A stretch of 9,390 nt of DNA from Methanobrevibacter sp. (GCA_031289975.1 JAITOM010000345.1:1-9390); one strand, 5' to 3'; counted from the stretch's first letter, positions 1 to 6,542 are shown. A program made the numbers and translations. Notes: a model not told the origin generated them from the sequence alone.

Positions 1-84
1 TTTAATAATATAAAACTGCCTCGATTTATTTTATTAATACATTTCTACCAATGAACATATATATTTATGAACACTCATAAATGC

Positions 85-118
85 TTTAAATTCGATTTAA
101 AATGGAAAGCTTTATATA
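85..118 (+). promoter_or_regulatory. Candidate archaeal promoter with adjacent palindrome
   Basis: A TTTATATA box lies at 111-118, preceded by GGAAAGC, which resembles the purine-rich BRE of archaeal promoters. Ten bases upstream is a perfect inverted repeat, TTTAAAT-TCG-ATTTAAA (85-101), a plausible operator. Initiation would be expected near 135-145. No intact gene starts soon after; the next accepted ORF begins at 554. The promoter may therefore drive a long leader, a small RNA, or a gene whose 5' end has decayed. In DNA this AT-rich such boxes also arise by chance, so confidence is limited. Confidence 0.35.
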
Positions 119-222
119 CTCTGAAAAAATAATGAATAGTATGTGATATTTGATGCCATGTTTTTTTTTCAATAATAGAAATAATAGCATTGGAAAGTTG
201 ATTTATGGTTTATTGTGTTTAT

Positions 223-256
223 TAATTTAAATTTAATGGTATAATTTAAATTTAAT
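223..256. repeat. 15-bp direct repeat, 19-bp period
   Basis: TAATTTAAATTTAAT occurs twice (223-237 and 242-256), separated by GGTA. Each copy contains the self-complementary core AATTTAAATT, so each half could bind a dimeric protein or form a short hairpin. It lies about 105 bases downstream of the TTTATATA box. Low sequence complexity limits its significance. Confidence 0.45.
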
Positions 257-421
257 TATAAAAAATATGTGATAATTAAACTTTAAATCTAAAAATGGTA
301 TCATTTATTACATTATATAATTAAAATAAATGGGAGGTTTAAGGATTATTACAATGAAAAATGTTTAAGATTCAAAAAAAAAAAAAATTAGCTATTTGAA
401 TTAATGAATTAAGGTACTATA

Positions 422-553
422 ATGTTTTTTTTTGACTTGGATAAAAAGCCTTAAAGATATAATAGTATTATTAAAAGACAAAATAGAATTGAGCCATATG
501 AAAAGAAGGTAGAAAATGAATCAAAGAAATTAAGTTCAAAAAGTACTAATTAC
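422..553 (+). pseudogene. Decayed 5' extension of the 554 gene
   Basis: AAGGT (411-415) precedes an ATG at 422 that is in frame with the gene at 554. The frame reads MFFFDLDKKP, hits one TAA (452-454), then stays open through the ATG at 554, giving a charged helical stretch (EKKVENESKKLSSKSTNY). The 5' part contains a T9 tract (425-433). Removing one T would instead open a coding-like frame from 432 to 509 (LTWIKSLKDIIVLLKDKIEL...) that ends at TAG 510-512. An opposite shift near 500-510 would return to the main frame. This pattern suggests a longer ancestral N-terminus broken by compensating small indels, or a slippage-prone tract. Chance openness in AT-rich DNA cannot be excluded. Confidence 0.35.
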
Positions 554-1597
554 ATGATTACGCATATTGATTTTGTGAAAGAATGTAGTAATAAGATTAA
601 TGAAGCTTCTTCTGATTTAAATGAAGCAGTTATAGCAGCGGATAAAGAATGGCATATTAATCACAATAATACAGATACATTAAATTTCATGAACTCTAAT
701 CCATTGGATTCTAACCCTTTAAGTTTTAATCTTTTAAATTCTAATTTCATGAGCTTTAATTCAGTTAGTTCTAACCCCTTAAGTTCTGGATATGATGAAG
801 ATGCATATCCAAATGCACTCCATATATATAATGAACTAAAAAAATTAGGACAAAATGTCACAATTGCAAATTCATTTGATGATACTGGAAAATCAAATTT
901 GATGTTAGGTGATCTTGTTCAATATAGAATTAATTCTTCAAATATGAATAAACCAATGTATAAATATTTTTTGATAAAGAATGATACTGGTGATAGATAT
1001 GGGATTGATACTGTTGATTTAATTCCTCGAAATGCAAATGGTGATAAGGTTGAAAAATCTGGGGAAGATATTGCAGCAATACATGTATTTCAGCATGATC
1101 GCATTTATATACCAAAATCTGCTATAACAGCTGATAACAGTAAATATACTCTTCATGTCAATGTTACTGGTGAATGGCGTGTGAATGAATTGTATACGGC
1201 TTATGATACTGACTGTACACAGTTAAATGATAGATTAAATAATATACCTCCTATGCCAGATACAAAAGATCAGACTAGTGGAATATCCCAAATATGTTTT
1301 GGTATTGGGGATATAGGTGGTGGTATTGTAGCATTAAGCGCTGGAATTATATCATTATGTGCAGCTTCTGCTGCAACAGCTGCAACAGCAGGAGTAGCAG
1401 CACCATCAATGATTCCAGGCATTGCTTTAATTATCACTGGTTTAAGTTTAATAGTCACAGGAATAGGACTGATAGTTTCAGGTAGTTTTGCAGTAGAAGA
1501 ATATAATTATAATAGGAAACTATATAAAGATGGTGAAAAAAATATCTTTGATGATATCCAAAAACATAACCAAAATCCATATTCTATAAGTATATAA
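554..1597 (+). CDS. Hypothetical protein, repeat-bearing, with C-terminal hydrophobic hairpin
   Basis: A 347-residue protein of unknown function. Residues 1-43 are polar and helical with no signal peptide. Residues 44-78 are seven five-residue units (NFMNS, NPLDS, NPLSF and so on) encoded by 15-bp repeats. Residues 80-232 form a soluble domain about 90% identical to the downstream protein at 1915-2616. Residues 249-313 are Gly/Ala-rich and strongly hydrophobic (GGGIVALSAGIISL; ITGLSLIVTGIGLIVSG), best read as two membrane helices with glycine-zipper spacing. The tail (KDGEKNIFDDIQKHNQN) is shared with the paralogue. No ribosome site precedes ATG 554, and the frame extends upstream to a TAA at 452-454, so the true start or integrity is doubtful. 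It could be an intact membrane-active or toxin-like protein without a Sec signal, or a chimeric pseudogene. I recognise no family in the shared domain. Confidence 0.65.
   Translation: MITHIDFVKECSNKINEASSDLNEAVIAADKEWHINHNNTDTLNFMNSNPLDSNPLSFNLLNSNFMSFNSVSSNPLSSGYDEDAYPNALHIYNELKKLGQNVTIANSFDDTGKSNLMLGDLVQYRINSSNMNKPMYKYFLIKNDTGDRYGIDTVDLIPRNANGDKVEKSGEDIAAIHVFQHDRIYIPKSAITADNSKYTLHVNVTGEWRVNELYTAYDTDCTQLNDRLNNIPPMPDTKDQTSGISQICFGIGDIGGGIVALSAGIISLCAASAATAATAGVAAPSMIPGIALIITGLSLIVTGIGLIVSGSFAVEEYNYNRKLYKDGEKNIFDDIQKHNQNPYSISI
683..787 (+). repeat. Seven tandem 15-bp coding repeats
   Basis: Seven 15-base units run in frame with no spacer. They encode Asn-x-(Leu/Met/Val)-(Asn/Asp/Ser)-(Ser/Phe). 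Every unit begins with an Asn codon. The downstream paralogue keeps only the last three (2017-2061). The pattern resembles pentapeptide repeats in period but lacks the usual Ala/Cys-Asp/Asn-Leu core, so a pentapeptide-repeat helix is not claimed. Unit number may vary by slippage. Confidence 0.75.
743..1249 (+). repeat. Duplicated coding block, copy 1 (partner 2017-2523)
   Basis: This 507-bp segment matches 2017-2523 without gaps. By hand count 153 of 169 encoded residues are identical. Differences are unevenly spread: long stretches are nearly unchanged while others carry clusters of substitutions. The copy 1 tail at 1524-1597 matches 2543-2616. Between the two matched parts, copy 1 carries 255 extra bases net (85 codons) that encode the hydrophobic hairpin. 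Confidence 0.9.
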
Positions 1598-1883
1598 GCT
1601 AAAAATAATAATATATATTTTATGTGTTTGTGAAGATTTTGAATTATATTTATAATCTGGCAAATGCAAAATTTATTATATAGTCAAGAACCAAATTTTT
1701 GGCATTTTCAAAAAAAATTTTAATTTTTTTAAATTTTTTTAATTTTTAAAATTATTCTTTATATTTTTATTAATTTAAAATCTAAAGGTTTTATTCTAAT
1801 TATTTCTTAAAAATAAGAAATTTAATTAAAAAAAATTAAATTGAAAAGCAATGGTTTTGCCAAAATTCAAGTTTCTTACTATA
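1598..1883 (+). promoter_or_regulatory. Intergenic terminator and structured leader
   Basis: After the first gene comes a small hairpin (CCAAA-TT-TTTGG, 1691-1702) and then T-runs (1718-1745) that fit archaeal T-tract termination. A TTTATATT box at 1758-1765 is a candidate promoter for the 1915 gene. The predicted leader then has two overlapping inverted repeats: ATTTCTTA/TAAGAAAT (1802-1809 with 1814-1821) and AATTTAATT/AATTAAATT (1819-1827 with 1834-1842). They share bases 1819-1821, so they could be alternative structures. No protein gene is seen. Confidence 0.4.
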
Positions 1884-1922
1884 GAGGTGATATAATGAAA
1901 TTCGAGGTGATATAATGAAATT
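1884..1922 (+). repeat. 20-bp tandem duplication of ribosome site and start codon
   Basis: GAGGTGATATAATGAAATT occurs at 1884-1902 and again at 1904-1922, a 20-bp period. Each copy has a strong ribosome site and an ATG (1895 and 1915). Translation from the first ATG gives the six-residue peptide MKFEVI, whose TAA stop (1913-1915) overlaps the second ATG (TAATG). The second ATG opens the full gene with a signal peptide, so it is taken as the start. Confidence 0.9.
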
Positions 1923-2616
1923 TAATAAAATAGTAATAGGAATATGTATGGCTTTTTTACTAAATTGTAGTTTATTTAGTGGAGTATATGGGGCTACATG
2001 GACTGTTGGTGGTGATAATCTCATGAGCTTTAATTCAGTTAGTTCTAACCCCTTAAGTTCTGGATATGATGAAGATGCATATCCAAATGCACTCAATATA
2101 TATAATGAACTAAAAAAATTAGGGCAAAATGTCACAATTGCAAATTCATTTGATGATACTGGAAAATCAAATTTGATGTTAGGTGATCTTGTTCAATATA
2201 GAGTTAATTCTTCAGATGTGAACAGACCAATGTATAAGTATTTCTTGATAAAGAATGATACTGGTGATGAATGGGGGATTGATACTATCGATTTAATTCC
2301 TCGAAATGTAAATGGTGATAAGGTTGAAAAATCTGGGGAAGATATTGCAGCAATACATGTATTTCAGCATGATCGCATTTATATACCAAAATCTGCTATA
2401 ACAGCTGATAATAGTAAATATACTCTTCATGTTGGTGCTACTGGTGAATGGCGTGTGAATGAATTGTATACTGCTTATGGTATGGATTGTACACAGTTAT
2501 ATGATAGACTGAATAAAATACCTTCTAAGCCATATAATAAGCATAAAGATGGTGAAAAAAATATCTTTGATGATATCCAAAAACATAACCAAAATCCATA
2601 TCCTATAAGTATATAA
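1915..2616 (+). CDS. Secreted hypothetical protein, truncated paralogue of the 554 gene
   Basis: A 233-residue protein of unknown function. Residues 1-26 are a typical signal peptide (MKFNKIVIGICMAFLLNCSL, likely cut after Val-Tyr-Gly-Ala). A short linker (TWTVGGDN) follows, then three five-residue repeat units (35-49), the soluble domain shared with the upstream protein (51-203), and the common tail from residue 211. The hydrophobic hairpin of the paralogue is missing by an in-frame 85-codon difference, so this form should be released or wall-associated and not membrane-embedded. GAGGTGAT at 1904-1911 sits three bases before ATG 1915. The six-codon upstream ORF overlapping its start could tune translation. 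The domain is not recognised; the conserved His-Asp and single Cys191 do not by themselves indicate an enzyme. Confidence 0.8.
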   Translation: MKFNKIVIGICMAFLLNCSLFSGVYGATWTVGGDNLMSFNSVSSNPLSSGYDEDAYPNALNIYNELKKLGQNVTIANSFDDTGKSNLMLGDLVQYRVNSSDVNRPMYKYFLIKNDTGDEWGIDTIDLIPRNVNGDKVEKSGEDIAAIHVFQHDRIYIPKSAITADNSKYTLHVGATGEWRVNELYTAYGMDCTQLYDRLNKIPSKPYNKHKDGEKNIFDDIQKHNQNPYPISI

Positions 2617-2983
2617 ACTAATTATTTTTTATTTTTTTTAGCCTTAAAGATAGAGATATGTTAATTTTTTAAATTTAATTTATCTATATGTTTGTGAATT
2701 TAAAGAGGATTCTTCCATAATCCAATGAATTATTAAGAATTACTATTTTTATGTATTATCAAATTTCATGTTATGATATCCCAAATATTTGCGATAATTT
2801 TTTGATGCTCAGATGCAACATCAGTTTGATTTTTCACAGCCCCCTTTTTAACTGATTTAATAATGTTTTGAGATTTGAAAGTTAATTTTGATGGTTTAAA
2901 TTTGTGGTTTTAATTGGATTTTTATATGCTATTAAAAGATTTTATTCATATTAAAACGACTATTAAAAACTTAATATCAATAA
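2617..2983. other. Intergenic region with T-run and gene remnant
   Basis: A T-rich stretch (2624-2639) directly after the stop is a likely terminator. The 13-mer AGCCTTAAAGATA at 2640-2652 repeats the one at 447-459, upstream of the first paralogue, hinting that flanking DNA moved with the duplication. The middle holds a coding-like minus-strand fragment described separately. TTTTTATATG (2918-2927) is a possible promoter box for the gene at 3087. Confidence 0.4.
2766..2909 (-). pseudogene. Coding-like remnant of an unidentified gene
   Basis: The minus strand is open for 47 codons, ending at the TGA complementary to 2766-2768. It ends in a protein-like C-terminus (VKNQTDVASEHQKIIANIWD). This part is richer in G+C and less repetitive than the surrounding intergenic DNA. 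It has no ATG start and a stop lies immediately upstream (2910-2912), so if it was a gene only the 3' end is left. I cannot assign a family. It may equally be chance. Confidence 0.25.
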
Positions 2984-3005
2984 ATAAGTATTTTCAAATA
3001 CTTAT
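2984..3005. promoter_or_regulatory. Perfect 22-bp palindrome, candidate operator
   Basis: ATAAGTATTT-TC-AAATACTTAT has 10-bp perfectly complementary arms around two bases. It sits 82 bases before the start of the first hydrolase gene and downstream of the TTTTTATATG box (2918-2927). The half-site ATAAGTATTT recurs once at 8259-8268, upstream of the pseudomurein-binding protein gene. There is no following T-run, which favours a protein-binding site over a terminator. Confidence 0.5.
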
Positions 3006-3086
3006 GGAATATCCTCTTAAATTTTTAATTTGAATTTTGTTGTCAAGTTTCATACTTTGTTTATATATATTGAATGGAGGATTATT

Positions 3087-4157
3087 ATGAATTGGAAGTT
3101 AGTTGTTTTATTATTGATTTTGTTTAGTTTTATTATGGGTTCTTATGCTGTAGATTGGAATAATGCTAATGTAAGAGGTTTATATCTGAATAGTGTTGAT
3201 GTTAATGATTTTAGTCCTCTGGAATTAATTAGGGGTAATATTACTGATGTTTTTGTTATATCAAGTAGGTTTACAAATCCTAAATATGATGTAAATTTGC
3301 CTAAGGTGATAAGTAAATTAAATGGTACTGGTATTAGAATTCATGCTTGGATTATTTGTTTTCAAGATGTTGATGGAACTTTTGTCAATCCAGAAAATAA
3401 TACTACTTATCCTAATCAGTTGATTGAAGATATTGGTAAAATTGTTAGTGATTATGATATTGATGGTGTTCAGTTGGATTATGTTCGTTATCCTATAGAA
3501 AATCCTGCATACTTATATGATGGGGATAAGAATGTTACACAATTTGTTTCTAATGTTTCTGATAAGATAAAAGCTATTAAACCTAATGTTGCTCTTTCGG
3601 CAGCACTTGTGCCTGAATGGTTTGATAATGATGATTATAGTCTTGTTAATGCTTTGAATCGTCAGACTCCTCCTAATATTAGTAAAGGTGAGAATACTAC
3701 TCTTATTTTTGGACAGAATTATGTGGAAATGTCCCAATATTTAGATTTTCTCATGCCTATGATATATAGAGGGTACTCATTTAGAGATACTTATTGGGTT
3801 GAAACTACAACAAGATTTGCGGTTGAAAGGGTTGGTAAACCTGTTATTCCTGCAATACAAACTTATCGAAGTGATGATGATCTAACAAGGTTATCTATGA
3901 AAGAATTAGATGGTGATATTCAAGCTACATTTAATGGTGGTTCTAAAGGTTTTGCACTTTTTAGATATGGTGTATTGGATAAAAGTTTCTTCAATTCATT
4001 TACTACAAATAATGATAAGTCAGTTAGTGATGATGGTATTAATTCAGCTATTAATGATGTAAATCCAAATTATTTTTCTTTATATAAAACTGGGTTTCCT
4101 TTATTTTTAGTGTTGATTTTATCTGTTTTTGGAATATTATCTTGGAGAAGAAAATAG
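3087..4157 (+). CDS. Membrane-anchored TIM-barrel glycoside hydrolase-like protein
   Basis: A 356-residue exported protein resembling the putative glycosyl hydrolase group that includes DUF4015/GHL families. ATG 3087 is chosen over ATG 3030 because GGAGG (3076-3080) precedes it and it starts directly with a signal peptide (residues 1-21). The hallmark is IDGVQLDYVRYP (125-136), with Asp126 and Asp131 at the end of a barrel strand, the usual place of active-site acids in such proteins. Later strands are ALSAALVPEW (169-178, Glu177), FLMPMIYRG (221-229) and VIPAIQTYRS (253-262). A polar linker leads to an anchor: YKTGFPL (333-339), a membrane helix, then WRRK. Several Asn-x-Ser/Thr sites suit a surface protein. 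The substrate is not shown; pseudomurein glycan is inferred from the neighbours. The next gene follows after 66 bases with no T-run between, so co-transcription is likely. Confidence 0.8.
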   Translation: MNWKLVVLLLILFSFIMGSYAVDWNNANVRGLYLNSVDVNDFSPLELIRGNITDVFVISSRFTNPKYDVNLPKVISKLNGTGIRIHAWIICFQDVDGTFVNPENNTTYPNQLIEDIGKIVSDYDIDGVQLDYVRYPIENPAYLYDGDKNVTQFVSNVSDKIKAIKPNVALSAALVPEWFDNDDYSLVNALNRQTPPNISKGENTTLIFGQNYVEMSQYLDFLMPMIYRGYSFRDTYWVETTTRFAVERVGKPVIPAIQTYRSDDDLTRLSMKELDGDIQATFNGGSKGFALFRYGVLDKSFFNSFTTNNDKSVSDDGINSAINDVNPNYFSLYKTGFPLFLVLILSVFGILSWRRK

Positions 4158-4223
4158 TTAAGATTTGGTTAACAAGTTATGAAATAAGCTAAAATATTGC
4201 ATTATTATATTAGGTGATTAAAT

Positions 4224-6347
4224 ATGAGAAAAATATTACTATTATTTTTAATTTTATGTTTGTTAAGTGTTGTTGGTTTGTTTTTAAATTCTATGAATTT
4301 AAGTGCCAATGATGTAGATATTGAGAGTGTTGTTGCTAACATGTCATTAGATGAGAAAATTACGCAAAAAATTATGCCTGCATTTAGAACGTGGAATGAA
4401 TCAAATGAAACTTATGAAAAAAATATGACTTTAATAACTCCTGAATTAGAATTTTATTTAGAAAAATATAAATTTGGGGGTGTGGATTTATATGGGATGA
4501 ATACTGTATCTATTGAAAACACAGTACGACTTTGTTATGATTTTCAAAGAATTTCAATAAACTCAAGTGGCATACCTATGTTAATTTGTACAGACCAAGA
4601 GGGAGGTAATGTTACTCGGATTGGTGGGGGAACAATGACTCCTGGAAATATGGCTCTTGGTGCTACACAAAGTTATGATGATGGAAAACAGGTAGGTTTA
4701 ATAATTGGTGAGGAACTTAAAGCTTTAGGTATTAACACTGATTTTGCTCCTGTTGTTGATATAAATACAAATCCAAATAATCCTATAACAGGAAGGCGTT
4801 CTTTTAGTTCAAATACTGAATTAGTATCCTATATGGGGGGAGCTTTCTCTGATGGGTTGCATTTAGGTGGTGTTTTATCAACAGGGAAGCATTTTCCTGG
4901 TCATGGCGATACAGGTACAGATTCTCATTCTGGTTTGCCAGTATCAAATAAGACATTATCTCAATTAAATCAGTGTGAATTTGTTCCATATTATACAAAT
5001 TTAAATAATTTAGATTGTATTATGACAGCCCATATTGCTCTTCCGAATGTTGATAATTCAACTGGAGGAGTTGAAAATATAACTTTGCCTGCAACTCTTT
5101 CATATAAAATTTTAACTGAAGTTTTAAGAGACCAAATGAAATATCAAGGTGTTATCATTACAGATGCAATGGAGATGGGTGCAATAGAACAGAATTTCAA
5201 TGAAAGTGATGCTTTAATTCGAGCTTTTGCTGCAGGTAATGATATGGTATTACAACCTTTTGCTGTTTATTCTTTATCAGAGGAAGATAAAGCTCAAATG
5301 ATGATTGATGATGTAAAAGAAGCTATTAGAACAAATCAATATAATTTAACTGAAAAAAAGATTGATGAAAGTGTTACAAGAATCTTAAAATTAAAGCAAA
5401 AAACAGGAATCATGGATTTATCACAGTATCAACAACCAGTTGAAGATAAGATAAAAAATGCGAAAAATATTGTTGGATCTATTGGACATCATGAAATCGA
5501 GAGAAAAATAGCTGATGATTGTATAACTCTTCTTAAAAATGATAAAAATCAATTGCCATGGAGTAAAACACAAAATGGTAAAAAAACTTTATTTTTAGCA
5601 CAATCCGAGTCTTCAAGGGATGCTTTTCAATTTGGTATTGATAGATTAAAAGGGGATAATGTGTTGCCACAGGATTATAAATATGATATTGATTATTATC
5701 AACAATATAATTATTTATCTAACTCTAAATTATCCTCTTTAAATGAATTACCGCAGGATCAAATTGATTTTTGGAGGAGTAAGTTAATGGATTATGATAA
5801 AATTGTTTTGATTACATCCATAAGTTCAGCTTCAGAGAATGCTATTAGTGCTTATCAAACATATATTCCTAAATGTATTTTAAAAGTTGCAAAGGAGGAA
5901 AATAAAGAGGTTGTTTTATGTTCTGCAGGTTCTCTTCCTTATGATGTAGCAAATTATAAAAATGATGCGGATGTGATAACTGCATGTTATGGTAGTAGAG
6001 GGCATGATGTTACAGACCCATCATCATCAAGTTTGTCTTATGGACCGAATATACCAGCATTACTTGATGTTATATTTGGTTATTGTAAGCCACAAGGTTA
6101 TTTCCCTGTGGATGCTTATAAAATAAATGAAGATGGAACTTATGATTTTAATGAAATTGTTTATCCTTTTGGTTGGAGAGTTGAGTTAGGAAATATTTCA
6201 TCCAATCCAATAAGTCCAGATTTTAATAATAACTATATATTAAGCAACGATTCTTGGCTCATGAAAAATACAGGCATTCCTTTATTATTTTTAATTATTT
6301 TAAGTATAGCTTTAGCTATTTATTTAGGAAAAAGAAAAAAATTATAA
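4224..6347 (+). CDS. nagZ: Membrane-anchored NagZ-like GH3 beta-N-acetylhexosaminidase
   Basis: A 707-residue family GH3 enzyme expected to remove terminal beta-linked N-acetylglucosamine outside the cell. An N-terminal signal or anchor helix (1-27) precedes the catalytic barrel. Diagnostic motifs in order are TDQEGGNVTRI (from 123, substrate-binding Asp124), FAPVVDINTNPNNPITGRRSF (174-194), KHFPGHGDTGTDSH (222-235), whose Asp233-His235 is the acid/base dyad characteristic of NagZ, and IITDAMEMGAI (311-321) with nucleophile Asp314. Residues about 425-650 form the GH3 C-terminal alpha/beta domain, so this is the long two-domain form known from Firmicutes, not the short Proteobacterial one. The protein ends with KNTGIPL (681-687), a membrane helix and KRKKL. 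AGGTGAT (4212-4218) fits ATG 4224. Pseudomurein contains N-acetylglucosamine, a plausible substrate; bacterial muropeptides or chitin fragments are alternatives. Bacterial origin by transfer is likely but not shown. Confidence 0.92.
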   Translation: MRKILLLFLILCLLSVVGLFLNSMNLSANDVDIESVVANMSLDEKITQKIMPAFRTWNESNETYEKNMTLITPELEFYLEKYKFGGVDLYGMNTVSIENTVRLCYDFQRISINSSGIPMLICTDQEGGNVTRIGGGTMTPGNMALGATQSYDDGKQVGLIIGEELKALGINTDFAPVVDINTNPNNPITGRRSFSSNTELVSYMGGAFSDGLHLGGVLSTGKHFPGHGDTGTDSHSGLPVSNKTLSQLNQCEFVPYYTNLNNLDCIMTAHIALPNVDNSTGGVENITLPATLSYKILTEVLRDQMKYQGVIITDAMEMGAIEQNFNESDALIRAFAAGNDMVLQPFAVYSLSEEDKAQMMIDDVKEAIRTNQYNLTEKKIDESVTRILKLKQKTGIMDLSQYQQPVEDKIKNAKNIVGSIGHHEIERKIADDCITLLKNDKNQLPWSKTQNGKKTLFLAQSESSRDAFQFGIDRLKGDNVLPQDYKYDIDYYQQYNYLSNSKLSSLNELPQDQIDFWRSKLMDYDKIVLITSISSASENAISAYQTYIPKCILKVAKEENKEVVLCSAGSLPYDVANYKNDADVITACYGSRGHDVTDPSSSSLSYGPNIPALLDVIFGYCKPQGYFPVDAYKINEDGTYDFNEIVYPFGWRVELGNISSNPISPDFNNNYILSNDSWLMKNTGIPLLFLIILSIALAIYLGKRKKL

Positions 6348-6405
6348 TAGTGGTTATTGTTCCATTTTTAATTTTAATCCAAGTTTAAAAAATAATTTTC
6401 TTAAG

Positions 6406-6437
6406 TTGACAACATTTGAATATATTGACAACATTTG
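6406..6437. repeat. 13-bp direct repeat, 19-bp period
   Basis: TTGACAACATTTG occurs exactly twice (6406-6418 and 6425-6437). It is not a homopolymer or simple AT repeat, so chance recurrence so close together is unlikely. The pair lies just upstream of the TTTATATA box at 6473-6480, the usual position for an activator site. Confidence 0.6.
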
Positions 6438-6542
6438 CAAATATAAATATATAAAGTATATATAACACAAGTTTTATATATAATATCAAAAAGTGTGGAG
6501 TTTTTTAAAAAATTGAGGGTATTCCAAATTGAACTGATGAAA

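Larger units (their letters stand above)
119..553. other. Non-coding leader with degenerate coding traces
   Basis: About 430 bases without an intact gene. The stretch holds a T-run at 161-169, a 15-bp direct repeat (223-237 and 242-256), a GGAGG at 331-335 that leads only to a four-codon ORF (ATG at 354), an A-run around 374-387, and coding-like traces from 422 onward that probably belong to the decayed 5' end of the next gene. No RNA gene structure was recognised here. Confidence 0.5.

Noticed and set aside
683..787. Canonical pentapeptide-repeat protein
   Set aside because: The five-residue period matches, but the (Ala/Cys)-(Asp/Asn)-Leu core is missing and the run is too short for the family fold.
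661..861. Minus-strand ORF, near-identical at its start to another at 1836-2135
   Set aside because: Both are antisense readings of the duplicated coding block; their similarity only reflects the duplication. They have no ribosome site and low-complexity Leu/Lys content.
1270..1485. Overlapping ORFs on both strands across the hydrophobic hairpin
   Set aside because: Shadows of the repetitive Gly/Ala codons of the 554 gene; no start signals and implausible compositions (Cys/Trp/Ser-rich or Pro/Ala-rich).
554..2616. Insertion sequence or transposon carrying the duplicated genes
   Set aside because: No transposase, terminal inverted repeats or target-site duplication could be seen. Tandem duplication with recombination explains the pattern.
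3060..3067. TTTATATA as promoter of the 3087 gene
   Set aside because: It lies only about 20 bases before the start codon, so transcription would begin at or after the ATG and miss the good ribosome site.
3030..3086. Upstream ATG extending the first hydrolase by 19 residues
   Set aside because: It has no ribosome site and would bury the signal peptide. ATG 3087 has GGAGG at the right spacing.
3513..3737. Minus-strand ORF inside the first hydrolase
   Set aside because: Antisense of a well-supported gene, Ile-rich, with no signals.
4804..4998. Minus-strand ORF inside the GH3 gene
   Set aside because: Covers the antisense of the catalytic KHFPGHGDT motif; the + strand is clearly coding.
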